DNA of 64,000 nt from Nematostella vectensis (GCF_932526225.1 NC_064044.1:11794084-11858083), one strand, 5' to 3'. Shown: positions 35,888 through 45,668, counted from the stretch's first letter. Notes: generated by a model not told the origin, from the sequence alone. Translations and numbers: made by a program.

Positions 35888-36319
35888 ATGAAGTGTGGAA
35901 AAGATTACTGCGGGTGGCTAAAGGTCGGCCATGCAAACACGTGCGGCCAGAGGTGCATGGACACCTACTGCAAGGTGCACCTCCAAAGGCTCCATAAGGG
36001 CAGCCCCCTCCCCGTGCCGTGCAGGATCTGCCGCAGTCGGAGACGCGGTTGTGCCGCCCCTGCGGAGCGAATCGTGAAGGGCAGAGGATGCGCGGCATCG
36101 AGAGGCACGCTCGGAAATGGTTCGCACTCGTCCTGTCTAATATCGCAGCCCGCGATACGGGCAATTAGAGACTGGGTGGCACAAGACATGCCCAAACACT
36201 CGTCCTGTCTGACATCGCAGCCCGCAATACGGGCAATTAGAGACTGCGTGGCGCAAGACATACCTAAACACTCGTCCTGTCTGAAATTGCGTTCCGCCGG
36301 CTGTGATACGGGCAATTAG
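35888..36319 (+). pseudogene. Polinton Cys/His-rich (zinc-binding) protein fragment
   Basis: From the ATG at 35888 the frame reads MKCGKDYCGWLKVG followed by paired Cys and YCKVHLQRLH, then PCRICRSR: a C-x4-C ... C-x3-C-x4-YC-x2-H ... C-x2-C pattern fitting one or two zinc-binding modules. After about residue 75 the frame runs into the 72-bp tandem repeats and loses any protein character, so the original C-terminus is missing. It lies upstream of the polymerase-like gene on the same strand and may once have been its N-terminal domain. Function unknown. Confidence 0.5.
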
Positions 36320-36475
36320 AGACTGGGTGGCACAAGGCATACCCAAACACTCGTCCCGCCGGCTGTGATACGGGCAATTAGAGACTGGGTGGCACAAGGC
36401 ATACCCAAACACTCGTCCCGCCGGTTGTGATACGGGCAATTAGAGACTGGGTGGCACAAGGTATACCCAAACATG
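36124..36475 (+). repeat. Five tandem repeats of about 62-74 bp inside the Polinton
   Basis: Each unit contains CACTCGTCC, a variable GC-rich stretch, and ATACGGGCAATTAGAGACTG followed by GTGGCACAAG and CCCAAA. The first three units are about 72-74 bp; the last two are shorter and near-identical. Each unit contains a TAG in the GGGCAATTAGAG phrase. Confidence 0.9.
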
Positions 36476-37549
36476 CATGCCTATATAGAGGAGATTCTCA
36501 ATAGCATGCCTGACAAAGAGGCGCCCGCCGTACTGGCAGGGCTGGTCCAGAACATCCTGGACGAGGGCATCCCCGAGGATGCCAAGCGCAAGCTGCTTAA
36601 GCCGCTCATGCCGGCGAGCTCGCGGCCAGAGAAAGTCTGGCGCGAGTTCGACCCATTGCTGCTGGAACGGCGGCAAGAGGGCCCAGAGGGCTTAGACCCC
36701 GATGAGTACTATTCCCTCTTCGTCGGCGGCGCCCATCTTCGGTTCCCAAGCGTGGATGCCACTCTTCGAGGCCAAGACATAAGAGCCGGCGTTTACCAGG
36801 AGATACGAGATCTTGGTGGAGCAGGTGTCATTGCTCTATAGCCGGTTATGCGGGGGCCTGATATTAATGACGACGGCTCGGTGTGGTGGGTCTCGCACGA
36901 GCGAGAGCCTCTGAGGGCGAACGCAGTGCTGCCGCTGGTGCTCGAGATGGTAGACCCCGACCGGCGTTACGGACTCTTCACGGTCGTTGGTAAGGCCCCC
37001 GCAGAGCCATTGGCGCCAATCACGGAGGAGGAAGGGCGCTCGGAGCACAAGATTGGGGGGTCGTTAGCCTAAAGAGGGGACCAAATCGCAGTCGGCACCC
37101 TGGAAGGCATCGATGCGGGTATTTGGGAGAAAGGACGAGAGTACCTCGTCTACGTGAGATACGAGCTTCGCAATTTACCTGAGCAAAATCGGGAGCCTGG
37201 GCCAATGTTTGAGCGAGAGGGGAGTGACGCCTTCGCTAACTGTGTTGTGAGCTATGTTGCCGACTTCTTGAGGAATCGCGGCACCTCGCGCTTCCTTGGT
37301 CAAACCAAGACACGAGGCAAGATCCTCGAGCGATATGACAAAAAGCTGGCCACTACGGGATGCACCAAGGAAGACCTCTTTGAGATGGAAAAGAAGCTCG
37401 AGATAAAGCTGGTAGCCGTGGACGCCCTGGGCAACGTTATGTGGGACTCGGGGAAGTACAAGAGGGGGTACACACAAATTGCCACAATAACCACGCCTGG
37501 GCTGAGCTTCCGACTGAACCACCTGCGATCGCGAGCGTCCACGGCCTAG
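36473..37549 (+). pseudogene. Polymerase-like gene, N-terminal part, broken
   Basis: Three consecutive open pieces on one strand (36473-36841, 36848-37072, 37154-37549) are separated by stops. Recognisable stretches are LRGQDIRAGVYQEIRDLGG, AVLPLVLEMVDPDRRYGLFT and, in the third piece, a basic/aromatic region with KLEIKLVAVD. From memory these resemble the N-terminal region that precedes the polymerase palm in relatives, but I cannot name a domain. Order and strand place it as the 5' part of the gene continuing at 37.7 kb. No catalytic exonuclease motif can be assigned with confidence. Confidence 0.5.
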
Positions 37550-37712
37550 ACTTCGAGGCTGAGGGGGAGCTTCGTTCGTTATGTCAGGAGAAGGCAGCGC
37601 TTCGCGCTACCAGTGCCGCCACAAAAACGCGCGAGGCAAAAGTGCGAGAGGTGCTCATTCGCTTTATAATCAGGGCGATCCCCAGAAGCACGAGGATCTG
37701 ACTGTGTGGGCG

Positions 37713-39270
37713 TGTTATAGTCACGCACAAAGGCAAACTGTACCGACCGGGACAGGACGGAGCGGCTATCGACAGGGCGTTTACAGACGAGACAGGATGT
37801 GATCCTCAATGGCTCCCTGATGATCACCCAGCCTACCAAGAGTACACCAAAGCTACGCACTCGATGGGCGGTGCAATAGGGTATCGCTTCAAGAAGTGGA
37901 TCCAAAGAGAGAACATCAGGCCAACGCCTCTTAAATACAGGGACGTCTGGCGAGCGGCGCAGGTTGAGTCCAAAGTGTGGAATAGCAAGGAAAACTTGGG
38001 GGCGCAGCCTCATGCGCACATCGACATGCGTGCGGCGTACCTAGGATGCGAGGACAGTCTCTCCGGCGGCGCCTCGGACGCCATTGATTTGGTACGGAAA
38101 TACGGCTTCCCTACGAGGGTGTATCGTATCGCGGATGTTGTGGGACGGCCATTGAGCGAGGTTCTTCAACTAACCGGGGTCATTCAGCTGACCGAGTGGG
38201 AGTTCTCTGAGGCCTGCCACCCCTACACTTCCGGGAGGGTAGGGAAACACTTGGAACAAAACGAGGGCTGGGTCACCACGCCAGAGCTCAAGGACCTGTT
38301 AGACTCGGGTGACCTCGTCATGGCCACGGCGAGGGATGTGTTGTATAGCGTCGGAAAAAAGGACTCCATCAAGTTCCCCCACTCCATCGCGTGCCGCCCC
38401 GGCGGCGAAGACTCGCAGTACCCTGAGGGTCGAGATCTCGCTGTCCGTTTCGTAGGCAAGTGCGCTCGCCATGGCGACGAGTCCTCGATCGTAGTCCGTG
38501 GCTGTGAAGAAGCCGCGTATCTGACAAACCTCCTTGCCGGCACTGACCACTTACTTAACTTCAAGCATGCCGACGGGGCTCATCTGATCCAATACAAAGA
38601 CGGAGTCCGGCGCTCACAATGGTACCATATCAGGGCCTTCGTCTTGGCGTACACAAACATAGCGTTGCGACGCATGTTGAGGCGGTTCCCTCGCGAAGAC
38701 GTCCTCCGAGTGTGCACAGATGCCATATACGCAAAGGCGGTGCCCAGCGGTGTAAAGCTCGTGGAGCGAAATCCGAGGTATGGAGAGTGGCGCCACAAGA
38801 AGCCTGGGTACGAGTGGCGACCCGAAGCGGCTTGGGGTCCGAAGAAGTCGGGGAGCTTGGCTAGGGAGCCAAGCACTGCGCCGAGTCTGCCGTGCGATCT
38901 AGTGGCCGCAACCTCTGCAAAGATGTATCTAGCCGGCCAAGGAGGATCGGGGAAAACCGAGTGGGCGGTGAGCATGTTCCGCGGGCGCAACGTTGTTGTG
39001 CTCACCCCCAAGAACGACCTCGCCCACGACCATCGCAACAACCCGCGCCTCGCGGTGAAGGCTCAAACCTACCACCACTACCTCTGCATACCAGCGGAGA
39101 AGCCGATAGGGGAGTGGAGACCTTCCGAGCTGGGGCACAAACTCGACCGTCTCGCAGAAGTAATCATCATTGACGAGTGCTGTAAGGTACAGACTAAAGT
39201 GCTACGCGCCATCCTAGGGTATCTTGCCACGCAGCCGTGTCAGGTAGTGTGTTGTGGCGACTATGGCAGG
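37713..39270 (+). pseudogene. Family B polymerase-like palm fused to SF1 helicase N-half
   Basis: Open from about 37713 (first ATG 37864). Residue numbers count from that ATG. At about 55 AHIDMRAAYLGCED resembles polymerase motif A (an Asp before a small-aromatic pair). At about 255-290 SQWYHIRAFVLAYTNIALRR leads to VLRVCTDAIYAK, which resembles motif C with a single clear Asp. From about 355 a superfamily 1 helicase starts: Walker A GQGGSGKTEWA, then VVVLTPKNDLA, and Walker B VIIIDECC with motif III VVCCGD. The frame is lost near 39.26 kb, just after motif III; the downstream helicase half continues in another frame. In the family these activities would copy and unwind the linear genome. The polymerase assignment is tentative, the helicase assignment firm. 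Confidence 0.62.
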
Positions 39271-40307
39271 TCCCGCCCTGGGGAGATAAAGAGGGGCCTC
39301 ACGATATGCTCAAGGAGTGGGCAAAAGGGAACATCCGCTGGTTCGAGTCCGACTACCGCTGCCTGTGTGAAGACTGCGGAAAGCCGTACAGTACATGCGA
39401 CTGCGGCTCTGCCGCCCCCTCCTCCAGGCTCCACTACATAAAGGGCCAGATTTGGTGTCAGCCAGATTCCCAACAGCTTGAGGTGTTTCGAGAGGAGTGG
39501 GATGGGGTGGCGTTCGACGCGGCGATCGAGCAGGCCCACCCAAGCGATATGTGGGTGTGCTCGACCAACAAGATGGGGGCTCTTGTTCAGCAGCGATTGG
39601 TAGAGCACCACAGGAAAAACTACCCCCGATTGCCAGCAACCATACGCTTTGACCCCGATCCTAGCGTCGCGCATCGTTATCGCAAGCAAGGGCGGCCGGT
39701 GCCCGTGCCAGGCAAAAGGGGTGAGAAGGTCGACGCGTACAAAGGCACGGTAGTCGAGGTTTGTCTCGACGCGGTCCTTAACGGGCTTCCCCTCGAGTGG
39801 AAATACGCGGGCTGTGGGACAGTCCACCGGGTGCCGGGCAAGACTATCCAGACTCCAAGACGTTTGTTTATCATAGACCACAGCTTAGAGGGCTGGATCA
39901 CGAATGCTGTATACACCGGCATCTCCCGCGTGCGGCGCGCCGACCAGATAGTCCGCGTGATCCCCCCCGATGACACCCCCGGTGCCTTGGTTCCAACAGG
40001 ACTGCAGGCTACGCCCAGTGAAGAGCTCATTATAGCGCGAATCAAGCGATACGCTATGGACGACAGGCAAAAGGGTCGCACAAAGTACACGGGACCGCAC
40101 CACGTTCTGACGGTAGACCACGTACTCGGCATGATTGCTGACGCGGAAAAGAAGTGCACGGTCTGTGGCACTCAGCTTTTGCTTCAGGGGTACACCAAGA
40201 GTCATCCCCAATGCTTCAGTATCGACCGGCTGGACGACAGTCAGGGTCACTACAATTGGAATGTCAGACTCACGTGCCTTAGCTGCAATAGAAGGCACAA
40301 GCGCTGA
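39262..40307 (+). pseudogene. SF1 helicase C-half with C-terminal HNH nuclease domain
   Basis: Continuation of the preceding gene in a shifted frame. First comes a Cys-rich insertion (CLCEDCGKPYSTCDCG), then the UvrD/RecD-type C-terminal fold with motif V-like GTVHRVPGKTI (the usual Gln is Pro here) and motif VI-like VYTGISRVRRADQIVRV. The last 55 residues form an HNH domain: CTVCG, FSIDRLDDSQGHYNWNVRL and TCLSCNRRH, with both Cys pairs, the Asp-Arg-Leu-Asp turn and the terminal Asn-Arg-Arg-His. TGA ends it at 40307, adjacent to the convergent integrase gene. Confidence 0.7.
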
Positions 40308-41016
40308 TCACGCTATCGTCACGCTACGCAACTGCGAACGCGTGAAGCCGTACTTAGAGTACGCCGTGTAATACAACACTGGCTGTCCGGGCTCCATGAC
40401 CCTCTTTAGTATTGGGTATGCCTTGCTTGTCCACCACGGGTCCGTCGCTCGCCGTCGGCCCTTGTCCTGAAGGTCTTCCTCGTTTACGGCGATGTACACC
40501 TCCGTTCCTACCTCTAAGGGGACCTCTAAGGGGGGCTTTTCGGCTTTGAGAGGCACGCGCCTCAGCTTTATGGCGTCTTTAGGCGCAAAGCCAGTCATGC
40601 GAGTCTTCGTTGCGTTTATGTCCGAGATGACGATTGGCAAAGCAGTAACCCACTCGCGGTTCGTCTCGCCAGATGCAAGCTCCTTCGAATACTGCGCACG
40701 GAATAGGCGCTGTGCCAGCCAGCGATGGAAAGACTCGGCGAAAGCTTGGCTCCTGTGGTGCCCTGGCTTAGCCCGTCGGACATCCACCCCGGTCTGTTAG
40801 GAGCTTTGTGGTAGCACCCTTGAACTCCGTGCCGTCATCAACCATGAGGACTTTAGGCCATGTGAGAGGTCCCTCTGCATAGATGTCAGCGAGTTCGCGG
40901 GAGACGACGGCCGCGCTCTTAGTCCTCAGTGGGCGGGCGGCTTTATATCGTGAAGCAACGTCAACGACAGTCAGGGCATACTTGTACCCGCGGTCGACCG
41001 CAGCGTAGAGACAGGC
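40308..41016 (-). pseudogene. Polinton DDE integrase, N-terminally truncated and frameshifted
   Basis: Retroviral-type integrase core. The first Asp is in ALTVVDVASRYKAARPL, the second in VLMVDDGTEFKG (both upstream of 40800), and the catalytic Glu in HHRSQAFAESFHRWLAQRL in the next frame. After the core come the C-terminal beta region (VGTEVYIAVNEEDL) and a YSKYGFTRSQL end. A frameshift near 40.79 kb separates the first two Asp from the Glu. The N-terminal zinc (H2C2) region is not visible: the frame fades into the coding region of the next gene at about 41016. It would insert the linear element into host DNA if intact. Confidence 0.82.
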
Positions 41017-41440
41017 TTCCGCACAATGTGCTGAGCTCGTTGTTGATGATGTAGACGGACACTAGGTCATTGTGAAGATCGACCACACTGTCTATCGGCA
41101 GCGCCATGCATACTAGCTTGGTCGTAAGCTTCAGAAAGCTGTCTGCCAGGGCGTCTGTAGTCCGGCTGGCTAGAGCGGTCTCGTATCGCTTCTCGTACTT
41201 CCTCACCTCCTCGGCGCTCATGCGTTTGACGTCGTCGTGAGTCAGGGCCTTGCCTACCATTTCTCTCGACTTCCCCGAGGCTACGAGAATCGCGAGTTTC
41301 TCCCTCGCGTCTGCTACCTCAGTTTTCTCACCTCCGGTTGCCGTTCCGGCAGGCTGCGTCGAGCAGTCCAACGACTCTACGGCCGGGAGGCCGGCGGCGC
41401 CCCCCTCAAGAAGACTCTCAAAGTATTCGTCGCTCATCAT
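40961..41440 (-). CDS. Small conserved Polinton-associated protein
   Basis: 159 residues from ATG 41440 (a second Met follows at once). An acidic N-terminus is followed by a helical body, RMSAEEVRKYEKRYETALAS, then RTTDALADSFLKL, and SVYIINNELSTLCGSLSLRC near the end. From memory, similar proteins with the YIINNELS and LALRCGR-type ends occur in other animal Polintons beside the ATPase; the role is unknown. Its last 20 codons overlap the surviving integrase frame, which may mark a deletion. Confidence 0.6.
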   Translation of the reverse strand: MMSDEYFESLLEGGAAGLPAVESLDCSTQPAGTATGGEKTEVADAREKLAILVASGKSREMVGKALTHDDVKRMSAEEVRKYEKRYETALASRTTDALADSFLKLTTKLVCMALPIDSVVDLHNDLVSVYIINNELSTLCGSLSLRCGRPRVQVCPDCR

Positions 41441-41608
41441 GAACCTCCCTGCCGTGGCTAAGGTGCAACGCGTGTGATCAATGCGTTATGCCCTAGGGCA
41501 TACATGGGCGGTGATTTACTGCGCTTACTGTTCGACAAGGGCGATGGTATAAGGGTGACGCAAGCAAAACTCTAACTTCGAGAATTGTTTCGTCTTGAGG
41601 GCCTTCAT

Positions 41609-42154
41609 TTACTCTTTCATCTTCTCTTCTGAGAGCTCCACGCCGTAGTCATGCAGGATAGCTTTCATGTCCGCCTTGCTCGGGGTATAGAAGACCACCA
41701 AGGCCGCGATGTTCTCACGGAACGGCTTAGTGATGCTGGTGAGCTGCTGCGTGATCACCCACACGCTAATACCCACGTGGCGCGCGCTGAACGCCAAGTT
41801 GACGAGCTGGTCAGAGCGCCTCTTTACGTCTTTCGAGGCCGCACAGTCGTCGAGTATGATTAGCGTATTAGTGCCTTCGAAGAGAGCGGAGACAAACCTC
41901 AGCAGTATGTCGATCTGACCCGCATCAGAAGTGATGACAAACAGACGATTGTCGCCCTCGCCGAAGCCGTCGTATGTTTTGTTGTAGACAAAGGTAAGGC
42001 ACATGAGTACGATGTAGTCAAACTTGCCCCGGAAAGGGCCGCGCAGCCGGTCCACTATGAATCGGGTCTTCCCGCATGACGTCGGGCCCACGATGAGAGC
42101 GTTAAATGGGATGTTTTTCGGGTCCATACCGCGCTGCCGCAGCGCTTCGCGCAC
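41609..42154 (-). CDS. Genome-packaging ATPase (A32/FtsK-HerA family)
   Basis: Walker A IVGPTSCGKTRFI at about residues 21-33, Walker B NTLIILDDCAASKD at about 95-108, and the downstream sensor strand SVWVITQQLTSI. This is the pattern of ATPases that pump DNA into jelly-roll capsids in Polintons, adenovirus-like elements and large DNA viruses. 181 residues with a GTG at 42154; the first ATG is at 42126, just before the Walker region, so the true start is uncertain. At roughly 180 residues it is shorter than the usual 200-250. No internal break seen. Confidence 0.85.
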   Translation of the reverse strand: MREALRQRGMDPKNIPFNALIVGPTSCGKTRFIVDRLRGPFRGKFDYIVLMCLTFVYNKTYDGFGEGDNRLFVITSDAGQIDILLRFVSALFEGTNTLIILDDCAASKDVKRRSDQLVNLAFSARHVGISVWVITQQLTSITKPFRENIAALVVFYTPSKADMKAILHDYGVELSEEKMKE

Positions 42155-42167
42155 TTCGTGTCTGTGC

Positions 42168-43621
42168 TCAGTATTGTATGGACTCTAGCTGTCCGTTCAT
42201 AAGGTTCATTTGGGCGTCGGCCACCACAAACACGTGACAGTTTACGGTACCCGTGCCGCTTGCCGTGCGTTTTATCTCGAGGTGCACACCGTCGCGGGTA
42301 TTGACCAATCGGAGACCACCCCCATGGATAGCACTGTCGTCCGTCGTTCGAAGGTCGATCCACAGAGCAAACTTGTTATCGCCATAGAACGACTCGGGGC
42401 CGATTGCCGGGGCGGCAGGAGCTCCGCTGTGCCCCCCCGGGGAGGGGCGGACGAACCGCCTTTTCGCCTCCCTCCAGAAATCCGTGGGGCGCAGCCCCTG
42501 GCTTAAGACCTTGTTTGGCATGCCGTCGATTGTAACGCGAACGCTCTTGATGTCGGGGTACACGAACTTCTCAGAGTCGCGAGCCCCTGCCGTGTATGGC
42601 TCCACAAAGAGGAGCAACAGACCACTCATAGACCTTCGCGGCAGGTTGACACTCTCGTTGATTATACTGTCCGTCCCTTTGCTAATCACGAAGGTCTTGT
42701 GAAGGTTCACTCGCTCGTAGAAGAACGTTGTGCCGTTTTGGTAGGCGGCGGCTGCAGACCGGGCGAGGTTGTCGTCCCTCAGGCTTTCGTATTCCAGCTC
42801 TAGATTTTTGATGCCATAGGATAATTTGGCTTCCGACTACTACCTGGTCAACCGTTGCGAACGTGATCTCGAAGAGCAGCGCCTCGGAGAGCGCCACTGG
42901 GTATAGCACGCCGTGGTCTGTCAGCAGAGAATGCCGCCTTCAGCCCCTCACCTTTAGGAGGCGCAAACCAGCTATATTGCGCGCCCCCGTGGTCGTCGTT
43001 GCGTATGTAACCCACCTGCTTCCCACTACTGTACGTCCCACCTTCGTCGCTAAACAGATTGAAGTGGCTCGGGTACTCGTCCGCCGCCGTGTCGTAGCCA
43101 CGGATCACGTGCACGTTGCGATACCCCTCCCTCGGGTAGAACACAAACACATCGCCTAGCCCGTGGTTCCGCCCGCCTTTCCATCGGAAGTTCGGCTTAC
43201 GCGGCAAACCGAACTCTATACATAGACGCTCGAAAGCGGCCTTCTTGTAGGGGTTGCCTTTTTGCGCGAACGGGCTGTCGCTAGGCAGGGTTGCGCCGAG
43301 CTCGTAGAGTTCCCTCCTGGTGGTAAAGTAGACGTGAAACCTTAGGAATCCCCTGATGACAGAGGGGAGCGTGGCGAAAGCGGGGTCGGTTAGGGACACC
43401 CCGCATCCAGCGGTTGCGCACCAGACCGCAAAGTTGAGTTGCTGTGGCCAGTACCCATAGGAAGGCTCCGATAGCCACCGGCGAGACTCCTTGGCGGACT
43501 TGTGCGTGACTTCTGTCTCTTTGAATACGTCTCGGACCCTAGTCGTGAATGATTTGTCCTCATCCACGTGTACCTCTAGCTGCGTGAGTAGTGGGGCGAT
43601 GTCTGAGGCCGTGCTCTCCAC
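42168..43621 (-). pseudogene. Major capsid protein (double jelly-roll), two frameshifts
   Basis: The N-terminal part (42848-43621, 257 residues) has the Polinton capsid opening RVRDVFKETEVTHKSAKESR followed by QLNFAVWCATAGCGVS, and a YIRNDDHGGAQYSWF strand. The C-terminal part (42168-42710, 180 residues) has FWREAKRRFVRPS, KFALWIDLRTTDDS and a closing NCHVFVVADAQMNLMNGQLE. Between them the frame shifts twice, near 42.90 and 42.82 kb, and the intermediate piece stays recognisable, so each is probably a small indel. It would form the hexon-like shell. Confidence 0.85.
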
Positions 43622-43832
43622 GGGGGTCGCGGGGGTGCGCGAGGGTCAGAGACCTAGGGAAACCGGGTTTTGCGCGTTTGACTTGTTCGGCTATAGCGTG
43701 TTTGATATGTTCGGCTATAGAGGCTCCCGCCGCAGTTGCCGCCTTCTTCGTTCTTCCACCTCCCTTCGGGGAACCGCCTCCTCGTTCAGCATCCGCCAGC
43801 CTTCCCAGTCCATGCTCAGCCCTATTAAACAC
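43560..43832 (-). CDS. Basic small reading frame next to the capsid gene
   Basis: 90 residues, Lys/Arg/Ala-rich, with ASIAEHIKHAIAEQVKRAK. It overlaps the first codons of the capsid frame in another register. It may be the original N-terminus of the capsid gene, a small basic virion protein, or chance. No family recognised. Confidence 0.3.
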   Translation of the reverse strand: MFNRAEHGLGRLADAERGGGSPKGGGRTKKAATAAGASIAEHIKHAIAEQVKRAKPGFPRSLTLAHPRDPRGEHGLRHRPTTHAARGTRG

Positions 43833-43852
43833 GAAGGCGGGCTATGTTGCCA

Positions 43853-44518
43853 TGGTGGTCCTACATACTGTGCTCACCAAAGGCGAACAGACGCTCTTCT
43901 TCGAGCGGCCGATAAGGCGCCCACGCTTCGTGGCGCTCCGGCAGTGCTCGCTGTTTATCAGCTGGTATAACCTCGAGCGGGAGCATCAGATAACGACTAT
44001 AGCCTCCCTTCCGACCATCGCTACTCTGCCAGCCGGGCACCACACGGCCGAGTCCATCGTGGAAACATCAACCGCGCTGAAGGCGAGACTCTGACCGCGG
44101 AGCTGGATCCCCTCACCGGGAAGATCGCGCTCATGCCCAATGGCGTTGCGTTCCTGAATGCCGAGCTTTGCGCACTATTTGGCCTAGAGGCTAAAGACGA
44201 TCAGTTGGGGGAGCGGTGCCCTTGGGGAGGCCCCCACTTAAGGTGGCTTTGCCCAAAATAGAGGCCCTCTACATCTGCTGCGATATCATAGACCGCACGC
44301 AATGCCTCTCCTTAGGCGAGCCTTCAAACGTTCTCGCTTGCCTAGAAACCCGCGGGAGGCCGCACGAGAAAGTCGTCTATGGACCCGACATCCCCGTTTG
44401 TGCCGCAGCATCTCCCTCTGAGTTTGTCTCGAGTATCCAAATATGGATCAGGGATGACCGCGGTAGACGGGTGGACTTTAAGGGCAAGCCTGTTCGCCTC
44501 GTATTAGAGCTAACCTAG
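43853..44518 (+). pseudogene. Candidate minor capsid/virion protein, frameshifted
   Basis: Three pieces in sequence: an N-terminal one to about 44093 (FISWYNLEREHQI), a middle one readable at about 44090-44230 (LTGKIALMPNGVAFLNAEL, then LCALFGLEAKD), and the open C-terminal one 44216-44518. The last contains ALYICCDIIDRTQCLSLGE and ends EFVSSIQIWIRDDRGRRVDF, KGKPVRLVLELT. The arrangement (short beta strands, a mid-protein LYxxCDI and a terminal IxIRDxxG strand pair) resembles, from memory, a family repeatedly found beside Polinton capsid genes. A penton-like single jelly-roll is possible but not shown. Confidence 0.5.
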
Positions 44519-44534
44519 GTCCGACATAACAAGC

Positions 44535-45212
44535 ATGGCAAACAGCGACGTTAGCAGCGGTGCCATATACCCCTCGCTTCCCAGCGTCTGCCCCCCGGGG
44601 GGTACGCACATGATGCCTACCGCTCCGTCAAGCATCGGCGGCGACGTGCAAAGCTTCCGACTCCAGAAAATATGTGACACTCAGGCGGCCCTAGAAAACG
44701 AGATAACGCATCATCGACAGGTGCGGAAAAAGTATAAGCGCGCCCTTGCCGTTACCCATACTGTGTCTGTGGCATTCGGCATCGCTGCAGGGGCGCTTTC
44801 CAGTGCCGGGGTGGAGGTCTCTTTGAGTGGGATAGGGGTTTTGATCGGTGGTCCGCTGGCAGGGGTCGCTGGGCTGGTCGGTGTCGTGGGCGCGGTGGTA
44901 GTCTCTAGGGGTCTTACGAGCAAGGTGGCTAAACACGAAGACACGATGGTTTTAGCGGAGAGTAAGAAAAACTCGATCAGCGAGCTGGTCTCTAAGGCTC
45001 TGCAAGACGGGCATATCTCAGACGGAGAGTTTCGGCTAATACCTCAGGAACAAGAGAGATACTACGCGCTCAAGGCCGCTATCAGAGCTCGACACGGCCT
45101 CGCATCGCGTGAGAAAAAAAGCAGGAAAGGGCCCTCCCTGGAGACGCGCGAAAAGATGAAAAAGAGGCTGCGAGAAATTCGCGAGGAGTTCGGGAGCGAG
45201 GTGTTCGAGTAA
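44535..45212 (+). CDS. Polinton-associated membrane protein
   Basis: 225 residues, intact from ATG 44535. Proline-rich start, then a charged coiled stretch (SFRLQKICDTQAALENEITH), two adjacent hydrophobic glycine-rich segments (about residues 78-98 and 100-122, with the Gly-Ala motifs of membrane hairpins), and a long charged helical tail (MVLAESKKNSISELVSKAL, then ISDGEFRLI). From memory the same layout occurs in a conserved Polinton accessory family of unknown function. A membrane-active role during entry or exit is only a guess. Only 16 bp separate it from the gene upstream on the same strand. Confidence 0.65.
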   Translation: MANSDVSSGAIYPSLPSVCPPGGTHMMPTAPSSIGGDVQSFRLQKICDTQAALENEITHHRQVRKKYKRALAVTHTVSVAFGIAAGALSSAGVEVSLSGIGVLIGGPLAGVAGLVGVVGAVVVSRGLTSKVAKHEDTMVLAESKKNSISELVSKALQDGHISDGEFRLIPQEQERYYALKAAIRARHGLASREKKSRKGPSLETREKMKKRLREIREEFGSEVFE

Positions 45213-45357
45213 AACTCAGGTTTAAACGCCACGCCAGCGGCTTTGAATTTACGGCCGAAAAACGGTTATTCCCCGCTTCGTAGGTTGGCGGCCCAATCCA
45301 CGTTCATCGTTTTCACGGCCCTCAGCTCCTAGCACAAGGCGCTGGCGTCCCCGACAT

Positions 45358-45668
45358 AGATTAATGATTGCTAACCATCGCTAATTACCCATCTACGCGG
45401 AGTGTGTTTTGCGTAGATTTACTTCTGCTAAGTATCCGTCTACGCGAAGTGGTCCCGACGTAGATTAATAACCAGCGATTATTAATCTACGCGAAACGTG
45501 TTTCGGTGTCACTGAAAGTCCCCAGCCTGGAATGGGGCTGGAGGTCGGAGGGGGGATTCGCGCCTCCCAAGCCTAAGACGGGGCTGGGAGGCCCGGAGGG
45601 GCGATTCGCGCCCCCCACTCGTTCACTGAAAGTCCCCAGTCCCCCCCTAGGGAGATTCTCCCCCTACT
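45358..45668 (-). repeat. Polinton right terminal inverted repeat
   Basis: Inverted copy of 35483-35784 with scattered substitutions and small indels; the outer end reads AGTAGGGGGAGAAT on the minus strand. Confidence 0.9.

Larger units (their letters stand above)
35483..45668. mobile_element. Maverick/Polinton-type virus-like transposon, degenerate copy
   Basis: A GC-rich 10.2-kb block within AT-rich host DNA, bounded by imperfect inverted repeats of about 300 bp. The outer tip reads AGTAGGGG on the right and TGTAGGG on the left; Polinton termini generally begin with AG. It carries the hallmark set: retroviral-like integrase, A32/FtsK-HerA packaging ATPase and a double jelly-roll major capsid protein, plus accessory proteins. 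At 10.2 kb it is shorter than usual (about 15-20 kb). I found no adenovirus-type protease and no typical protein-primed polymerase; a polymerase-like/helicase/HNH gene takes that place. I see no 6-bp target duplication. Multiple stops and frameshifts suggest it is inactive. Confidence 0.9.

Noticed and set aside
35483-45668. Bacterial or phage contamination in the assembly
   Set aside because: The GC jump is sharp, but the block has matching TIRs and a Polinton gene set and sits within host DNA.
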